Source of the DNA: Ptychodera flava
Taxonomy: Eukaryota; Hemichordata; Enteropneusta; Ptychoderidae
Direction of reading: 5' to 3'
DNA: 64,000 nucleotides
Assembly: GCF_041260155.1 (NCBI RefSeq)
Contig: NC_091931.1
Span: forward strand, 28,713,154-28,777,153
Shown here: one piece after another, positions 11,301 to 21,600 of the stretch
Numbering within the stretch: position 1 is the stretch's first letter
Layout of the letters: every line of letters starts with the position of its first letter
Translations under genes and position numbers: made by a program
Notes under the pieces: model-generated
The model's input: the letters and a program-made list of their open reading frames with translations, nothing else
Told to the model about the DNA's origin: nothing
The model's database searches: none

Positions 11301-14300
11301 CAGGCGGCCATTTTATTACGATTTTTTCATGTACAGAGCCATAATTCAGGCATGTTTCAACTGATTTTATTCAAAGTTGGTACAAGGACATTGACCAATG
11401 TCATAGATATGCATGTCAATTCTTTTTGTGATACGATCCAATATGGCCGCCGTGCGGCCATTTTGTTACGATTTTTTCATGTACAGAGCCATAACTCAGG
11501 CATATCTCAACCGATTTTATTCAAAATTGGTACAAGGACGTTGACCTATGTCATACATATGCACGTCAATTTGTTTTGTGATACGATCCAATATGGCCGC
11601 CAGGCGGCCATTTTATTACGATTTTTTCATGTACAGAGCCATTACTCAGGCTTGTTTCTACAGATTTTATTCAAAGTTGGTACAAGGACATTGACCAATG
11701 TCATAGCTATGCACATCAATTTGTTTTGTGATACGATCCAATATGGCTGCCGTGCGGCCATTTTGTTACGATTTTTTTCATGTACAGAGCCATAACTCAG
11801 GCATATCTAAACCAATTTTATTCAAACATGGTACAAGGACATCGACCTATGTCGTACATATGCACATTGACTTGTTTTGTGATACGATCCAATATGGCCG
11901 CCGTGTGGCCATTTTATTACGTTTTTTCATGTCCAGAACCATAACTCAGACATGTATCAAGCAAATTTATTCAAAGTTGGTACAAGGAGATTGACAATGT
12001 CATACATATGCATGTTAATTTGTTTTGTGATACGATCCAATATGGCTGCTGTGCGGCCATTTTGTTATGATTTTTTCATGTACAAAGCCATAACTCAGGC
12101 ATATTTCAACCGATTTTAATCAAAGTTGGTACAAGGACATTGACCTATGTCATACATATGCACATTGATTTGTTTTGTGATTCGATCCAATATCGCCACC
12201 ATGTGGCCATTTTATTACGATTTTTTCATGTCCCGAACTACAACTCAGACATGTATCAAGCGAATTTATTCAAAAGTATTTTTATCACAGACCTAATGAA
12301 GAGGACTCTATCCTCTCTGAGGACCTGTAATCAAAGCACCCATTAACAAGTGGGGACTGTGTCATCAACGATGACTTGTTACTTTATAGCATATAGAAGC
12401 CTTTGTCTAGTAGAATTTTGCATGACAAGCTAACAACATGTGTCATCTTGGTTTGTCACGCCAGGGTTTAACCTTTTGAACTCTGACCCCCCTGGTAACC
12501 TATGACATTCAGAGATTTACATTGTCTCAGGGTTCAAAGCTTATTAAGGAGTATGGGCAGAACATGATGTAAGTGTGTTCCCCTTGCTTGTTACATTGAC
12601 ATGTAAAAGTTAGCAACAGCAACTGTGGTAAAAGAGTTGTGTCGGCTGTGTTTACCTCAGAGGAAAGGCACGTGAAGATTTATTCTCACATCACGTTGAC
12701 ATGCATTCAATGTCTGCTTGTGTTGCAGAAAGCCAGCCACAGTCTAGTCATAATGGTGATCTGCTTGCGTCAATTGACAAAGATGACAAATTGAACTCTG
12801 ACTTGCATGAGAAGTGTGACGCCATACAGGTAAAGTTTTCAAATATTATTCACGAATGAGTAATCTTAGTGTCCTAATTACCATTTAGACTCATACCATT
12901 TTGATGTTGTTTTTGATTTAGTGCCGTTCTCAGACTGCAGATGACAGAAAGACCTAATCGTTGGGCTTTCTGTTTTCTATGATTTCAGGAATACAGTGGT
13001 GCACAAATTATGCGTTGAAAATTCAAATTTTTCCAAAAAAATGCAATACAAGGCCTTTTCTTCTAGTCATAATAGCCATATTGCTACCCAAAGTATTCCT
13101 GTGTTCCCTATAATATGGTGATGCAATGATTTGCTTTCCATTCTAACTGTCATCAATCTATTCCAATCTTCAATATTTTAATCTTTAAGCTGTAAGTTGT
13201 AACTTGTCACAAGAGTCACCCTCAAGTTCAAATGAAGACATTGGGATGACAAGGCATATGATTAACTCATTGTACATACTTTTGTATTCCATACATTTAT
13301 GCTGGTTACATACCATTACTCAACATAATTGTGCCCAGTTTGAATAAAGATGTCGGCTGTGTGTGGACAGTGCCTGCAGGTACATGAGCAGCATTGTGAA
13401 ATTTGACATTTTAAAAATTGGCAGCACTGTGGTTGATCTTCTAGCCAAAGTCCATTTTAGTTGCATATTGGGATAGCAAGTAGGGGTATACAATCATTGT
13501 ATACATGAAAAAGACATTTCTTATATCTCCAACGAGAGATCGGATAGATTAGAGAGCAGACTGATATATTGTGTAAAACATACAGAATCAAATAACCACC
13601 CCTCCATGTATTCCACTACCTTGTTCCGTTGATTTCTCTATTTCCCATTTCTTCAACCCAGGCGATAATGACAGACTTTGGTCTGTCCCTGAAAGCCGCG
13701 GTTATGGCCATTTTCATGTGCAGTGGTAGTGTGCGTGCGGCCAGGTACTACTTGGTTCATGGGAAAATGCCATCAGGTGAGTTTTTGCAGTGTTGTGTTG
13801 ACAAAGAGATTTGTCCAATATTTGCTGAAATAACCGTTATACTCTGTCCAAATCATTAAATTCATGGCAAATGAAAAGTTGCAATTATTTCGACGACAAC
13901 ATTGGTGAACAGAGTAGGAGCATTGCTAATCTAGGACCATTCCTCAGTTAATGTATACGCTTCCACTGAAATCTTGGTGAGAGCGTAGTGTGTGCCATGA
14001 CCAAGGAGAGGTCATAGACTAGAGCATTGCTGAATCAATGAGAGAGATTCAGACTTCCTGCCACAAGTATCTCAACCTATGAAGTCAAATTCTTAAAATT
14101 TCACTACATTAAGTTGCCATTTAAAGGCAAACAGTCAGGCAGTTGCACGAACTGAGACATGAGATCTGCACGATTTGCAAATTCTTGTGACCAGCTGATC
14201 TACCCCTGTCATGGACATAATATGTGACAGTATGTGGCACTCGCACAGAGGCAAGGCTATAATTAGGCATCAGCTGTTGCACTTTGAGTGCTGTGAAACC

Positions 14301-14618
14301 ACTAAACTCACCGATTATATAGAACTATTTTCGAATTTTTCTGAACACAAAAAATCCTGTGACACTTTTCGTTCCATCTGTCACCATCAACAATATTAAA
14401 AGGTTAAGATATTTCATCCAACTTCAATATCCTTCTATTTTGCCGCATTGGAAGGATGTCCAGCGTGGTGCGCAAAAGATGAACAAAAACTGCAGAGCTC
14501 CGATCCAGCTGACATCCGGGAACTGCAGTTGAAATACGGAGTCACAGAAGTGTTACGGCACATGACCTTCCTTGATGACGTCACTTCAGAAGAAGAACGC
14601 TCTGAGAGTGATAGTTAA
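5245..14618 (+). CDS. TERF2IP: TERF2IP/RAP1, telomeric repeat-binding factor 2-interacting protein (5' end missing)
   Basis: RAP1 is a shelterin component that binds TRF2 through its C-terminal RCT domain and protects telomeres in the nucleus. Seven exons are recognised: 5245-5359, 6608-6755, 8194-9480, 10518-10622, 12729-12829, 13662-13776 and 14455-14618. All join in frame to about 677 residues without the N-terminal BRCT. The Myb domain is split over the first two exons (AYTESEDHAIL..., KIWKKME, then LTDHSWQSMRDRFRKKL, compare LTQHSWQSLKDRYLKHL in human). The RCT is split over the last two (SGSVRAARYYLVHG, then GCPAWCAKDEQK and LKYGVTEVLRHMTFLDD, compare human DGYPIWSRQDD and KKFGAQNVARRIEF). 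Between them lies a long acidic to basic linker. The human protein is 399 residues; the excess is linker. The BRCT exon was not found, so the true start is unknown. Confidence 0.9.
6608..6755 (+). CDS. TERF2IP: TERF2IP exon: second half of the Myb domain
   Basis: Acceptor TTTTCTGCAG and donor GTAAGT. It opens LTDHSWQSMRDRFRKKLKPQ, the recognition-helix region, closely matching human RAP1. The rest is a Lys/Pro-rich start of the linker. It ends in phase 1. Confidence 0.92.
7098..8117. mobile_element. Cluster of partial and inverted copies of a ~330-bp MITE family
   Basis: At least three copies or fragments of one element lie here, some inverted. Ends read AAGGTAGNNTGCGCCTCG and the reverse complement CGAGGCGCNTTCTACCTT. 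The interior contains TGAAACTTTCAACCATTC, AATTCAAAATGGCCGCCAT and GTGGTAGATCAGAAAAGAA. A full inverted copy spans about 7783-8117. Other copies in the window are listed separately. No coding capacity; the terminal inverted repeats suggest a non-autonomous DNA transposon. Confidence 0.75.
8194..9480 (+). CDS. TERF2IP: TERF2IP exon: long charged linker with RRQTRSQ repeats
   Basis: A 1287-base exon from acceptor TACTACAG to donor GTATGA. The first part is acidic (EIEEFDSSCENSNDTEED). The second part becomes Ser/Lys/Arg-rich, with basic stretches (KSKRKKLMLRLR) that could serve as nuclear localisation signals. Between about 9040 and 9330 a motif of 18-26 residues centred on RRQTRSQK repeats five or six times. 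Low-complexity linkers are usual in RAP1, but this one is far longer than in vertebrates. Confidence 0.88.
10518..10622 (+). CDS. TERF2IP: TERF2IP exon: linker
   Basis: Acceptor TTCACAG and donor GGTGAG. It joins the previous exon in phase and reads DEDRAIKTTNGSASLKSS and then RLRDFVMEDVDKEFM. There is no known domain in this stretch. It was chosen because both phases match its neighbours and the frame is open. Confidence 0.75.
11073..12358 (+). mobile_element. Non-autonomous element with AGTCCCCAC ends and 150-bp tandem repeats
   Basis: The left end AGTCCCCAC at 11073 and the right end GTGGGGACT at 12350-12358 are inverted copies. The left part holds a GTGCGTGC/GTCCGTCC run. The body is about seven tandem units of 150 bases, each with ACGATCCAATATGG (11284, 11434, 11584, 11734 and on) and GGTACAAGGACATTGACC. 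Because 150 is a multiple of three, a frame of 228 codons stays open, but it shows no known domain. The element lies in a TERF2IP intron. A related fragment occurs at 57538. Confidence 0.7.
12729..12829 (+). CDS. TERF2IP: TERF2IP exon: linker leading into the RCT domain
   Basis: Acceptor TGTTGCAG and donor GTAAAG. It encodes ESQPQSSHNGDLLASI and then LHEKCDAIQ and ends in phase 0, as the next RCT exon requires. Confidence 0.8.
13662..13776 (+). CDS. TERF2IP: TERF2IP exon: first half of the RCT domain
   Basis: Acceptor TTCAACCCAG and donor GTGAGT. It reads AIMTDFGLSLKAAVMAIFMC and then SGSVRAARYYLVHGKMPSG. This aligns with the human helix pair LMEKFNLDLSTVTQAFLKNS and GELEATSAFLASG. Confidence 0.88.
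14455..14618 (+). CDS. TERF2IP: TERF2IP last exon: second half of the RCT domain and stop
   Basis: Begins GCPAWCAKDEQKLQSSDPAD and continues LKYGVTEVLRHMTFLDD, matching the human TRF2-binding C terminus. It ends with an acidic tail (SEEERSESDS) and TAA at 14616-14618. A possible ATTAAA signal lies near 14774. Confidence 0.9.
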
Positions 14619-17600
14619 CGTTGTATAAAGAAGAGCTTCTTGTGAACTGATTCCAGTATCAAGAAGATAAACAGAATTTTGTTAAATGAGGCTACGTGTT
14701 CTGTATTTTTTTCATAATCCACTCGTTGTTTATTTCACATTGCTGTCACCTGGAGTGATTAGAGGCTGTGAAAAATTAAAACATGCTTGACAAACATAAC
14801 TCTTTGCACTTAGTGGCTAGGGGGCTGACCGTTCTAACACTAAGTCACTAACACTATTTCGTTATCATGGGCAAATGTGCACTAGCTATACGCCACATCT
14901 ATGCCATACATGTATGAGAGACTTAATCAACATTGAAATCTTTTCATTCAGTGTTTTTTGTTCAAAACCCTGTCAACACTTCAAACTTCCAAAATTTAAT
15001 GTCAGCAATTCGTTGCATTGAGAAAACTTTCTCAACACCATCATATTCAGACTTGTTAGATTTTTGCACTTCAAAAAATTTTTGTTAAGGGCTTTCATGT
15101 CAAATTCAATGAGTGTTGTTTGCCCAGCATTGATTTCAAATTTTCAGCGGTCCTCAATGTTTTACTGTATACAGCAATTTACGTACCTTGTTACTTGTAC
15201 ATGTTGGAGGTGTGTGAAAAATACTTTACTATGATAGATTTTTATTCATAGAAGTTCAAAGTTCATCGACAACTTTTCCAATGAGATAGGATATCAGGTT
15301 ATACAATTGGTCATTGAGTCCAGTGTGCAGTCATTTAAATGGATAAGGTTGCTCATTTTGTGAAAACAATGAACTGAAAACGAACCCTGAAAGCAGTTAT
15401 TTGTAAATATTACCATTGATTATGAATATTGTCCCTGTGAGACGTCGGTTTCTCTAACTTGCTGGATGTTTTCATAAGTGATATAGGAAGAGAATTTTGA
15501 CTTATTGTCTCAGACTGTAATTGCTAGCACTCAAAAATTACAAATCATGCAAGAGCGCAGCTACCAGTAGTTTCAGTGTTTCATGATATGATACGTTATG
15601 AATAAGCTGGTTGATATTTTTATGAAGTATCAACTGATATATTTTACATAAATTTGTCACTGCCATTGAGTCATTAGTTTGAACTGCAGTGTGAAATGTT
15701 GGAATCCAGTCAGGCTGGTTTAAAGTCCTGAAAAGGGACCAAATGTACGTTCAATTTTTTTTAGGGAAAAGGTACCAAATCATCGTTGATATTGTTGGCC
15801 AGGGGACTGGTTATGTCAATGGTGTATCATCCTTCATGGGTAAGAACATTTGTGAGGATGAAATGCGTAATAGCAGGTCTCCTAAAACTTCCACATAAGG
15901 TGAACCTTTCGTTGACTTGGAAGCAACATCAAACCTATCCATTAGGGACACTGTAGGAAAACAAAGTATGGAATTTCCTTTCCTCTTTTACTGCCGTGGT
16001 TTGGCCCAACCCACTCATTATTTATGGTGACCACAAACCTCTTTATTAGGGAATGGGATTGAACTGGGTAAAGGAATTTAGTAATCCCATCATTGCTTTT
16101 CACCGGAGATGGCTGAACAAAAAAAGCACCATCAATGCTATTTACTGCCAGCACAGGTATGCTGCTTGCAAAGCTATTTCAGAAGAGAATAGTCTATATA
16201 GAGTTGTTTCACTGTATTTATTACTGTAGTCTGTAATATTGCAATGCATTACTACTTGATGATTGTCAGTTTTTGAAATGGAAAAGGAATTTTTTCAGTG
16301 ATGAATTGAATGAATAAAGAATAGTTGTTGTTACTGTTCATTTGCAACAATAAAGTTTGTCAGTCTGTATATATTGGGATAGTGATTTCTGACGTTTACT
16401 TAACTTACCCCAATGCCTTCCATGTCATCTCTAAACCCCATTGAAATTCATGTGGAAATCCTGATCTTTGAAATAATGAGAAAGTGAGCATCAACCATGT
16501 TTGTAGATTTCTGCTGTTCCAGGGTATGGCTTTCCTTTCTTCTGACGGGGTCTCCAGGACATGACTGTCAAACCCTTGCGATGTTTACTGGCATATCCAC
16601 TGCTGTGTTGCATGTCTCCGTGTATCACACTAGCCTACTGATTGTGACAATTCTCACTTGCACCAAAACAAGCTGTTCAAAATTTGAATATGATCCCTGT
16701 TACTGAAACTGGAAGATGAATCGGCATTTCTCAAGACCATACATCTGTTCTATGCGCAGTGTATGAGACTTTCCAATGAGAGCGTTTAATACCAATGCTT
16801 CTCTTCAAAATAATTTGTGCATCAGTTGTTGTGTGTTTTGTTTGTTTGTTGTTATGATCCACAAGTGTTGGTCAGAGATACTGTTAATTTCCCACCAAAT
16901 CAATTCTCAATACTGAAAATATTTGATCCTTTGCAGTCAGTCACTACAAACCTCTGTCAATTGACTGCTGTCGATGTGAACATGGGAAAGCTGACAAACT
17001 GGAGATAAATACCCCTGATATATGTTTCTGTTTATAAATCCATATTTATTTGGATTGCTATTGTTGAAATGCAAAACAAAATTCTTGGATGCTGTATAAC
17101 TTCAAAATATAGGGCAAATATTTTCAGAGCGGTTAACTGCCAGGACAGATCTGCCCCTTCAAATGTCTCACCACAGCTACATGTACTTGACTGAAAAGTA
17201 GTTCTGAACCAACTTAATATTCAGTATCCATGGATACTTGTTCATTTATTGCGGTTTTCTCGAATAAGGGTCATATTTTGTTGACTTGCCTGAATAAACT
17301 ACTATGTGGAGTGGGGATGGAAATTACCTGATCCAGACACATCAGTAAACGTAAAATGGTTGTCAAAAGTACCCTAGACAACCCTTTACACAATGGAGTT
17401 GCACTTTCAGTTAATTTGAATGACAAACTTGTAGAGTGGTTTGTGTAAACGGTAAGACAGTAGAGTTCCTGTGTTGGTTATGCAAATAATTTGACTGTCA
17501 CTGACAGCTGCAAGCTGGAGCGAACAACTCTGTGCACGATTTGATTAGACATACAGGAATATACACTGTAGATAGGTACCATCATAGCCAGTCGCCACTG

Positions 17601-17738
17601 TCTATGGTACCTATGTACAGGTAAGTTAGTCCATGATGTCACTCATTTGGGACCGCTGGTGCTCTAGGTACCAAACCACAGATAGATCTTAAACTGTATG
17701 AAATGAAAATAAATGACAAAATTTCAAGTTCTATAGTG
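14619..17738. other. Intergenic stretch between convergent TERF2IP and GEMIN5
   Basis: No gene recognised on either strand; the sequence is AT-rich. It contains the TERF2IP 3' untranslated region at its left, AATAAAG motifs near 16314 and 16348, and short GGGATTGAACTGG-type repeat fragments around 16040-16110. Confidence 0.5.
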
Positions 17739-17744
17739 TTTATT
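17739..17744 (-). terminator. Candidate GEMIN5 polyadenylation signal
   Basis: TTTATT on the plus strand reads AATAAA on the minus strand, about 650 bases downstream of the GEMIN5 stop codon at 18394. Confidence 0.45.
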
Positions 17745-18002
17745 GGAATCTGTTAATGCAAAATATCAAACACATATATATGTCTGAACCATGCTACAGA
17801 TTTCTTCTCTAGGCCAAAAACACAGCAATGGTAGTCTATTTAACCTGGCTTCTGTGGAGACAGTACTGTTTACAAACATCCAACAACTTCCAAGTTTCAG
17901 TTGGGGCAGAACACTGACCACGGTGATGGACAGATTATACAACAGTACATTGCAAGTGATCACATCTGCCACAAGGTTTTCAGTCAACATCAAATTAACT
18001 GG

Positions 18003-18097
18003 TTTAAACCCTTTCACCACCATGGTTTGTCCCAAATCCATTGTTTTCTATGGTAAAGTTGGACCTGTATACAGGGAACTGGGGGTGAAAGGGTTAA
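18003..18097. mobile_element. Short hairpin repeat with CCCTTTCACC ends
   Basis: AACCCTTTCACCACC at 18007 is inverted as GGGGGTGAAAGGGTT near 18081-18096. Related decayed copies with GGGTTAA ends occur near 35275-35415, 36826-36898 and 38640-38725. It is probably a small MITE-like family. Confidence 0.5.
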
Positions 18098-18393
18098 ATC
18101 ATGCACATCACTGAGATTAATGAGTCAAATGAAACTTGTCTTCTGCAGATTCTGTTATAACGCAGCCAGACTGGATTAAATTGCTGGATTATTTCTTTGC
18201 TGATGCCACGGTAGTCTCTGTCACAAGTACATGGGATTAACATTCTGGCCGTTTTCAAAGTCTCCATGAAATTAGGATTTTTACAATCACAGATGTCAAC
18301 ATGATTTATGAGTCACACAAAACTATCATCTTCAGCTTGAAAAGCAACAGTTGCTATGCCAACAGTTTCTGTTGCAAGTACAGTAACACAGGT

Positions 18394-18603
18394 TCATTTC
18401 TGGTCATTTTCCAGCTTATCCAAATGTTTAAGAAAGAACTTGATGTCCTGACTGGTCTGAGAGTGTTTGAGCCCCCACTGGGCCGCTTCCATGCCACACT
18501 GGCTGATTTGCTTGTGTTGGTTGCTGTCCTTGGTTCCGTGTTTGTAGGTGCAGTAATGTACTAGGACCATTGCAGATTCCACAGGATTTGGAAAATTTAA
18601 TTC
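18394..18603 (-). CDS. GEMIN5: GEMIN5 last exon
   Basis: Acceptor TGTTTTCCAG, phase 0. Reads [20 protein letters not shown] and ends [10 protein letters not shown] then TGA. It aligns with the human C-terminal [20 protein letters not shown] segment. Confidence 0.85.
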   Translation of the reverse strand, partial: ELNFPNPVESAMVLVHYCTYKHGTKDSNQHKQISQCGMEAAQWGLKHSQTSQDIKFFLKHLDKLENDQK

Positions 18604-21600
18604 CTGGAAAACATTGGATGGATAATAGCAAATAGACATTCAGTAAGAGATGAATGTAACAAAGTCCAACTAGTGGCAGATCGTTCTTAAAATTCATTGT
18701 TCAGAAATGGACTTGCATGGGGTAACATGAAACCACTTTGAACTTTTTCACAAACCCAACTGTCAATCATTTGGCTTTGTTCATTCCATAAAAATTGAAC
18801 TGGTACATACAGAGATGTGCTTCTATGTGACACAACACACGTAAGTAAACAAATTTCAGAGAAAGATTGTGGATACAAAATACTGGGCAGCAAAAAGATT
18901 CCTCTGCGCTACTATGCTATCACCTGTCAGTGTGGAGCTTGTGTTCTGAATGCACTGGTAATAGTGTTGTAAACTAGAACTACACAAATAGGTTTGTTTA
19001 TAAGGGCTAGAGACACTAGCTAGCATGTTTGCTTTTGATACAAATGCCTAAGGGAGAAGGAAGATTGATGAACAAGACCATGATCCAAATTTACTAGAAA
19101 GCAAGGGTTGCATGTGAAATTTGTTGAAAGTGTTTATCTTTAAGCTCAAGATTCTGAAAAGTGCAAACTTGTTTTGATGACTTTGTGCAATTATATCTGA
19201 AGGTCAATGTGTTGAAACAGAGGCCCTAATTATGTCTAAAGGTCAATGTGTTGAAACAGGCTCTGAGGAAAAAGTTATCAAAGCCTGTATCAATGTCAAG
19301 GGTGTAAATTGACGTGGATTATTGATACGTGAAGCACTCTTGGTTATGAATACTTGTAAGTGATCAAAAAATCATGTATGAATGAAAATTTGAGGTGTGT
19401 ATCTCAATGCAAAAGCAATATCCAGGGAAGAAAACGAAATGTAAAAATTTACCTTCATAGCTTTTGGCAGTTGTTGCAGTTGACTGATGACTTGAGTTTG
19501 TTCATCTGACAACAATGTCATAGACACTGCTGGATGTGAGTATCTTACATCCAGTGGTAGCTCATTCCAGTCAGCTGGCAAGACTAGTTCCTCATCATCT
19601 CTGCTGTCATCGTGGCCACCTTCAAATTCTTGCTCTGTTTCAAGGTCAGCCTCAGCTCCTGTGACTGTGGCTTTTCCATCCGCGGGGTCATTCTCTGCCT
19701 TTGCAGCGTCTGAATTTCCATCCTCTGGCTGAGTTTCTGGAGTCTGACGATCACATTTGTCCATGCTGTGCATTTCAGATGAGTTGATATTATCACCAAC
19801 AGTATTCAATGCGCCAGTTTCATCAGATTGGGTATTAGAATTGTCCAAGGTGGCTTCAGACTGCTCATCATTCCCTGTCACCTGTGGATCTTTCTCACAT
19901 AAATCCGACTCAAGCCTGTCCGCTTGGCTGAGGACAGATTCAGACACTTTCACATCATGCAAAGTTTCATCTCTACTACCAGTACTGTCTGTTTGAAAAC
20001 TCTTTGGCTCCTTCTCATGCTCTTTCTCCAGTTTCTGGGATTGCTCTTTTTTTCTCAGCGCCCGTTTCTGTCTCAGTTCCTTCCTGGACTGTTTTTTCTG
20101 CTGGGCTATGAGACCCTTCACCGCCTTCTGGATGTACTGTAACTTCGTCTGTGATGCAAACTTTGCAGCATGCAAGTCTGACAGAAGGGCTTTGGAGATT
20201 GCCTCAAGTTTCGAAATAATATGCTCTAAATTCATTGGTGACATCTCTTGCTGTCAGTGTCTCTGTATTGACAATGGCCTGCCTTGGTACCTGGTACATC
20301 GGAGGGAGTTGCGACATCGATAGCATCTCTGTGGCCAAAATCTTGCACTTCATCAATTTTATTGGTACTATTTGTATGATATCCATCCACTAAACTATCA
20401 GTATCTAATGTATCTGATGGTGATTTTAGTTCCACACTTTCAGATTTTCCATTTTGATCTGATGTTCTGATGGTACCATCAGTTGATATGCTTGCCTGCT
20501 CAAGCATACACGCTGCATCACCAGCAGCTTGCACAATTGACATCGGATCTTCTGTACTGTTGGCACTGTGATCAGATTCAGAGGGTTGAACACGAACTTC
20601 ATGCTCTCCTCCTCCCTTGGCATCCCCTGATCCTTGATCAAAGTCTGAATCTGTTGTGGTCTTTGCCTCTGACCACCACATTTCGTAGAGTGAGAGCAAG
20701 CAGTAGTGCGCCCTCAGACAGTCTAACATGTGCACTCCATCACGACTATCGTCACTGGTTACGTGTTCTTCCAAGTTTTCACTGACTGTTGTAAGAATTT
20801 GAAAGTTGCAAACCTGGGGAAAATGAAAACTTTTACCATTATAATAGGTAACACTGATTCGTTGTGAGTCTTGAAATGTGATATCACTGTCTATTACATG
20901 GTGGTTTTTAATTGGCCAGTTCAAAAGAGCAGTTACGGCAAAATTGTGTACGGTTGAACTGCCATTTCAGGATTTCAGGATATGAAAATAACCATGGAAG
21001 GTTTTACTCTCATAGGCACCCTTCTCTAATTTTAGATTTTACACAAGGAAAGTATTTCAAGCTGTGGCAACCGAAAACTCCCACAAGTCAACAGATTTTC
21101 TATTTTTCCGCAATTCAAAGTTGTTGATTTATACACAGATAAAAACTAGCTTATTGCAAATAACATGCAATAGTACTTCGATAAATGAAGTCTACTCTGT
21201 AATGTGAAATGACACACAAAAACAAATGGTGTCGACAAGTTGAGTACCCGCCATTCCAGAATTATTTAGTGGTAGAAAAAAAAAACACTCTACTGTAATA
21301 ATACATGACAAAAATACTTGAAAGTTACAACTCTAGGAGCTTCAAAGAGATTTATTTTCAAATTGTCTGTATCTTCATACAGAGAAATAGGGTGACATGG
21401 CTTACATTGAACCAACAAAGTCATAAGTTAGTTCTGCTCAGATCCAGTGTTTCACTCCTTTGGCATTCTTGAATTTTACCTGCTTATTAGTGTTAATATT
21501 GTACTGCAGGGTACAGCTCTGGACTCTTGCAGTTTTACATTTCTGGTATACAGCTTATGTGCACCATCTTTGAAAACTAAATTTCATCCAATGGATATTT

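Noticed and set aside
11109-11795. Open frame of 228 codons with 50-residue repeats
   Set aside because: It is produced by a 150-bp DNA tandem repeat inside a non-autonomous element; there is no splice support or domain.
20254-20293. A 40-base intron (GTACCA...GACAG) to explain the GEMIN5 exon 24 frame change
   Set aside because: It is too short for a normal intron, has a poor pyrimidine tract and does not restore the downstream frame.
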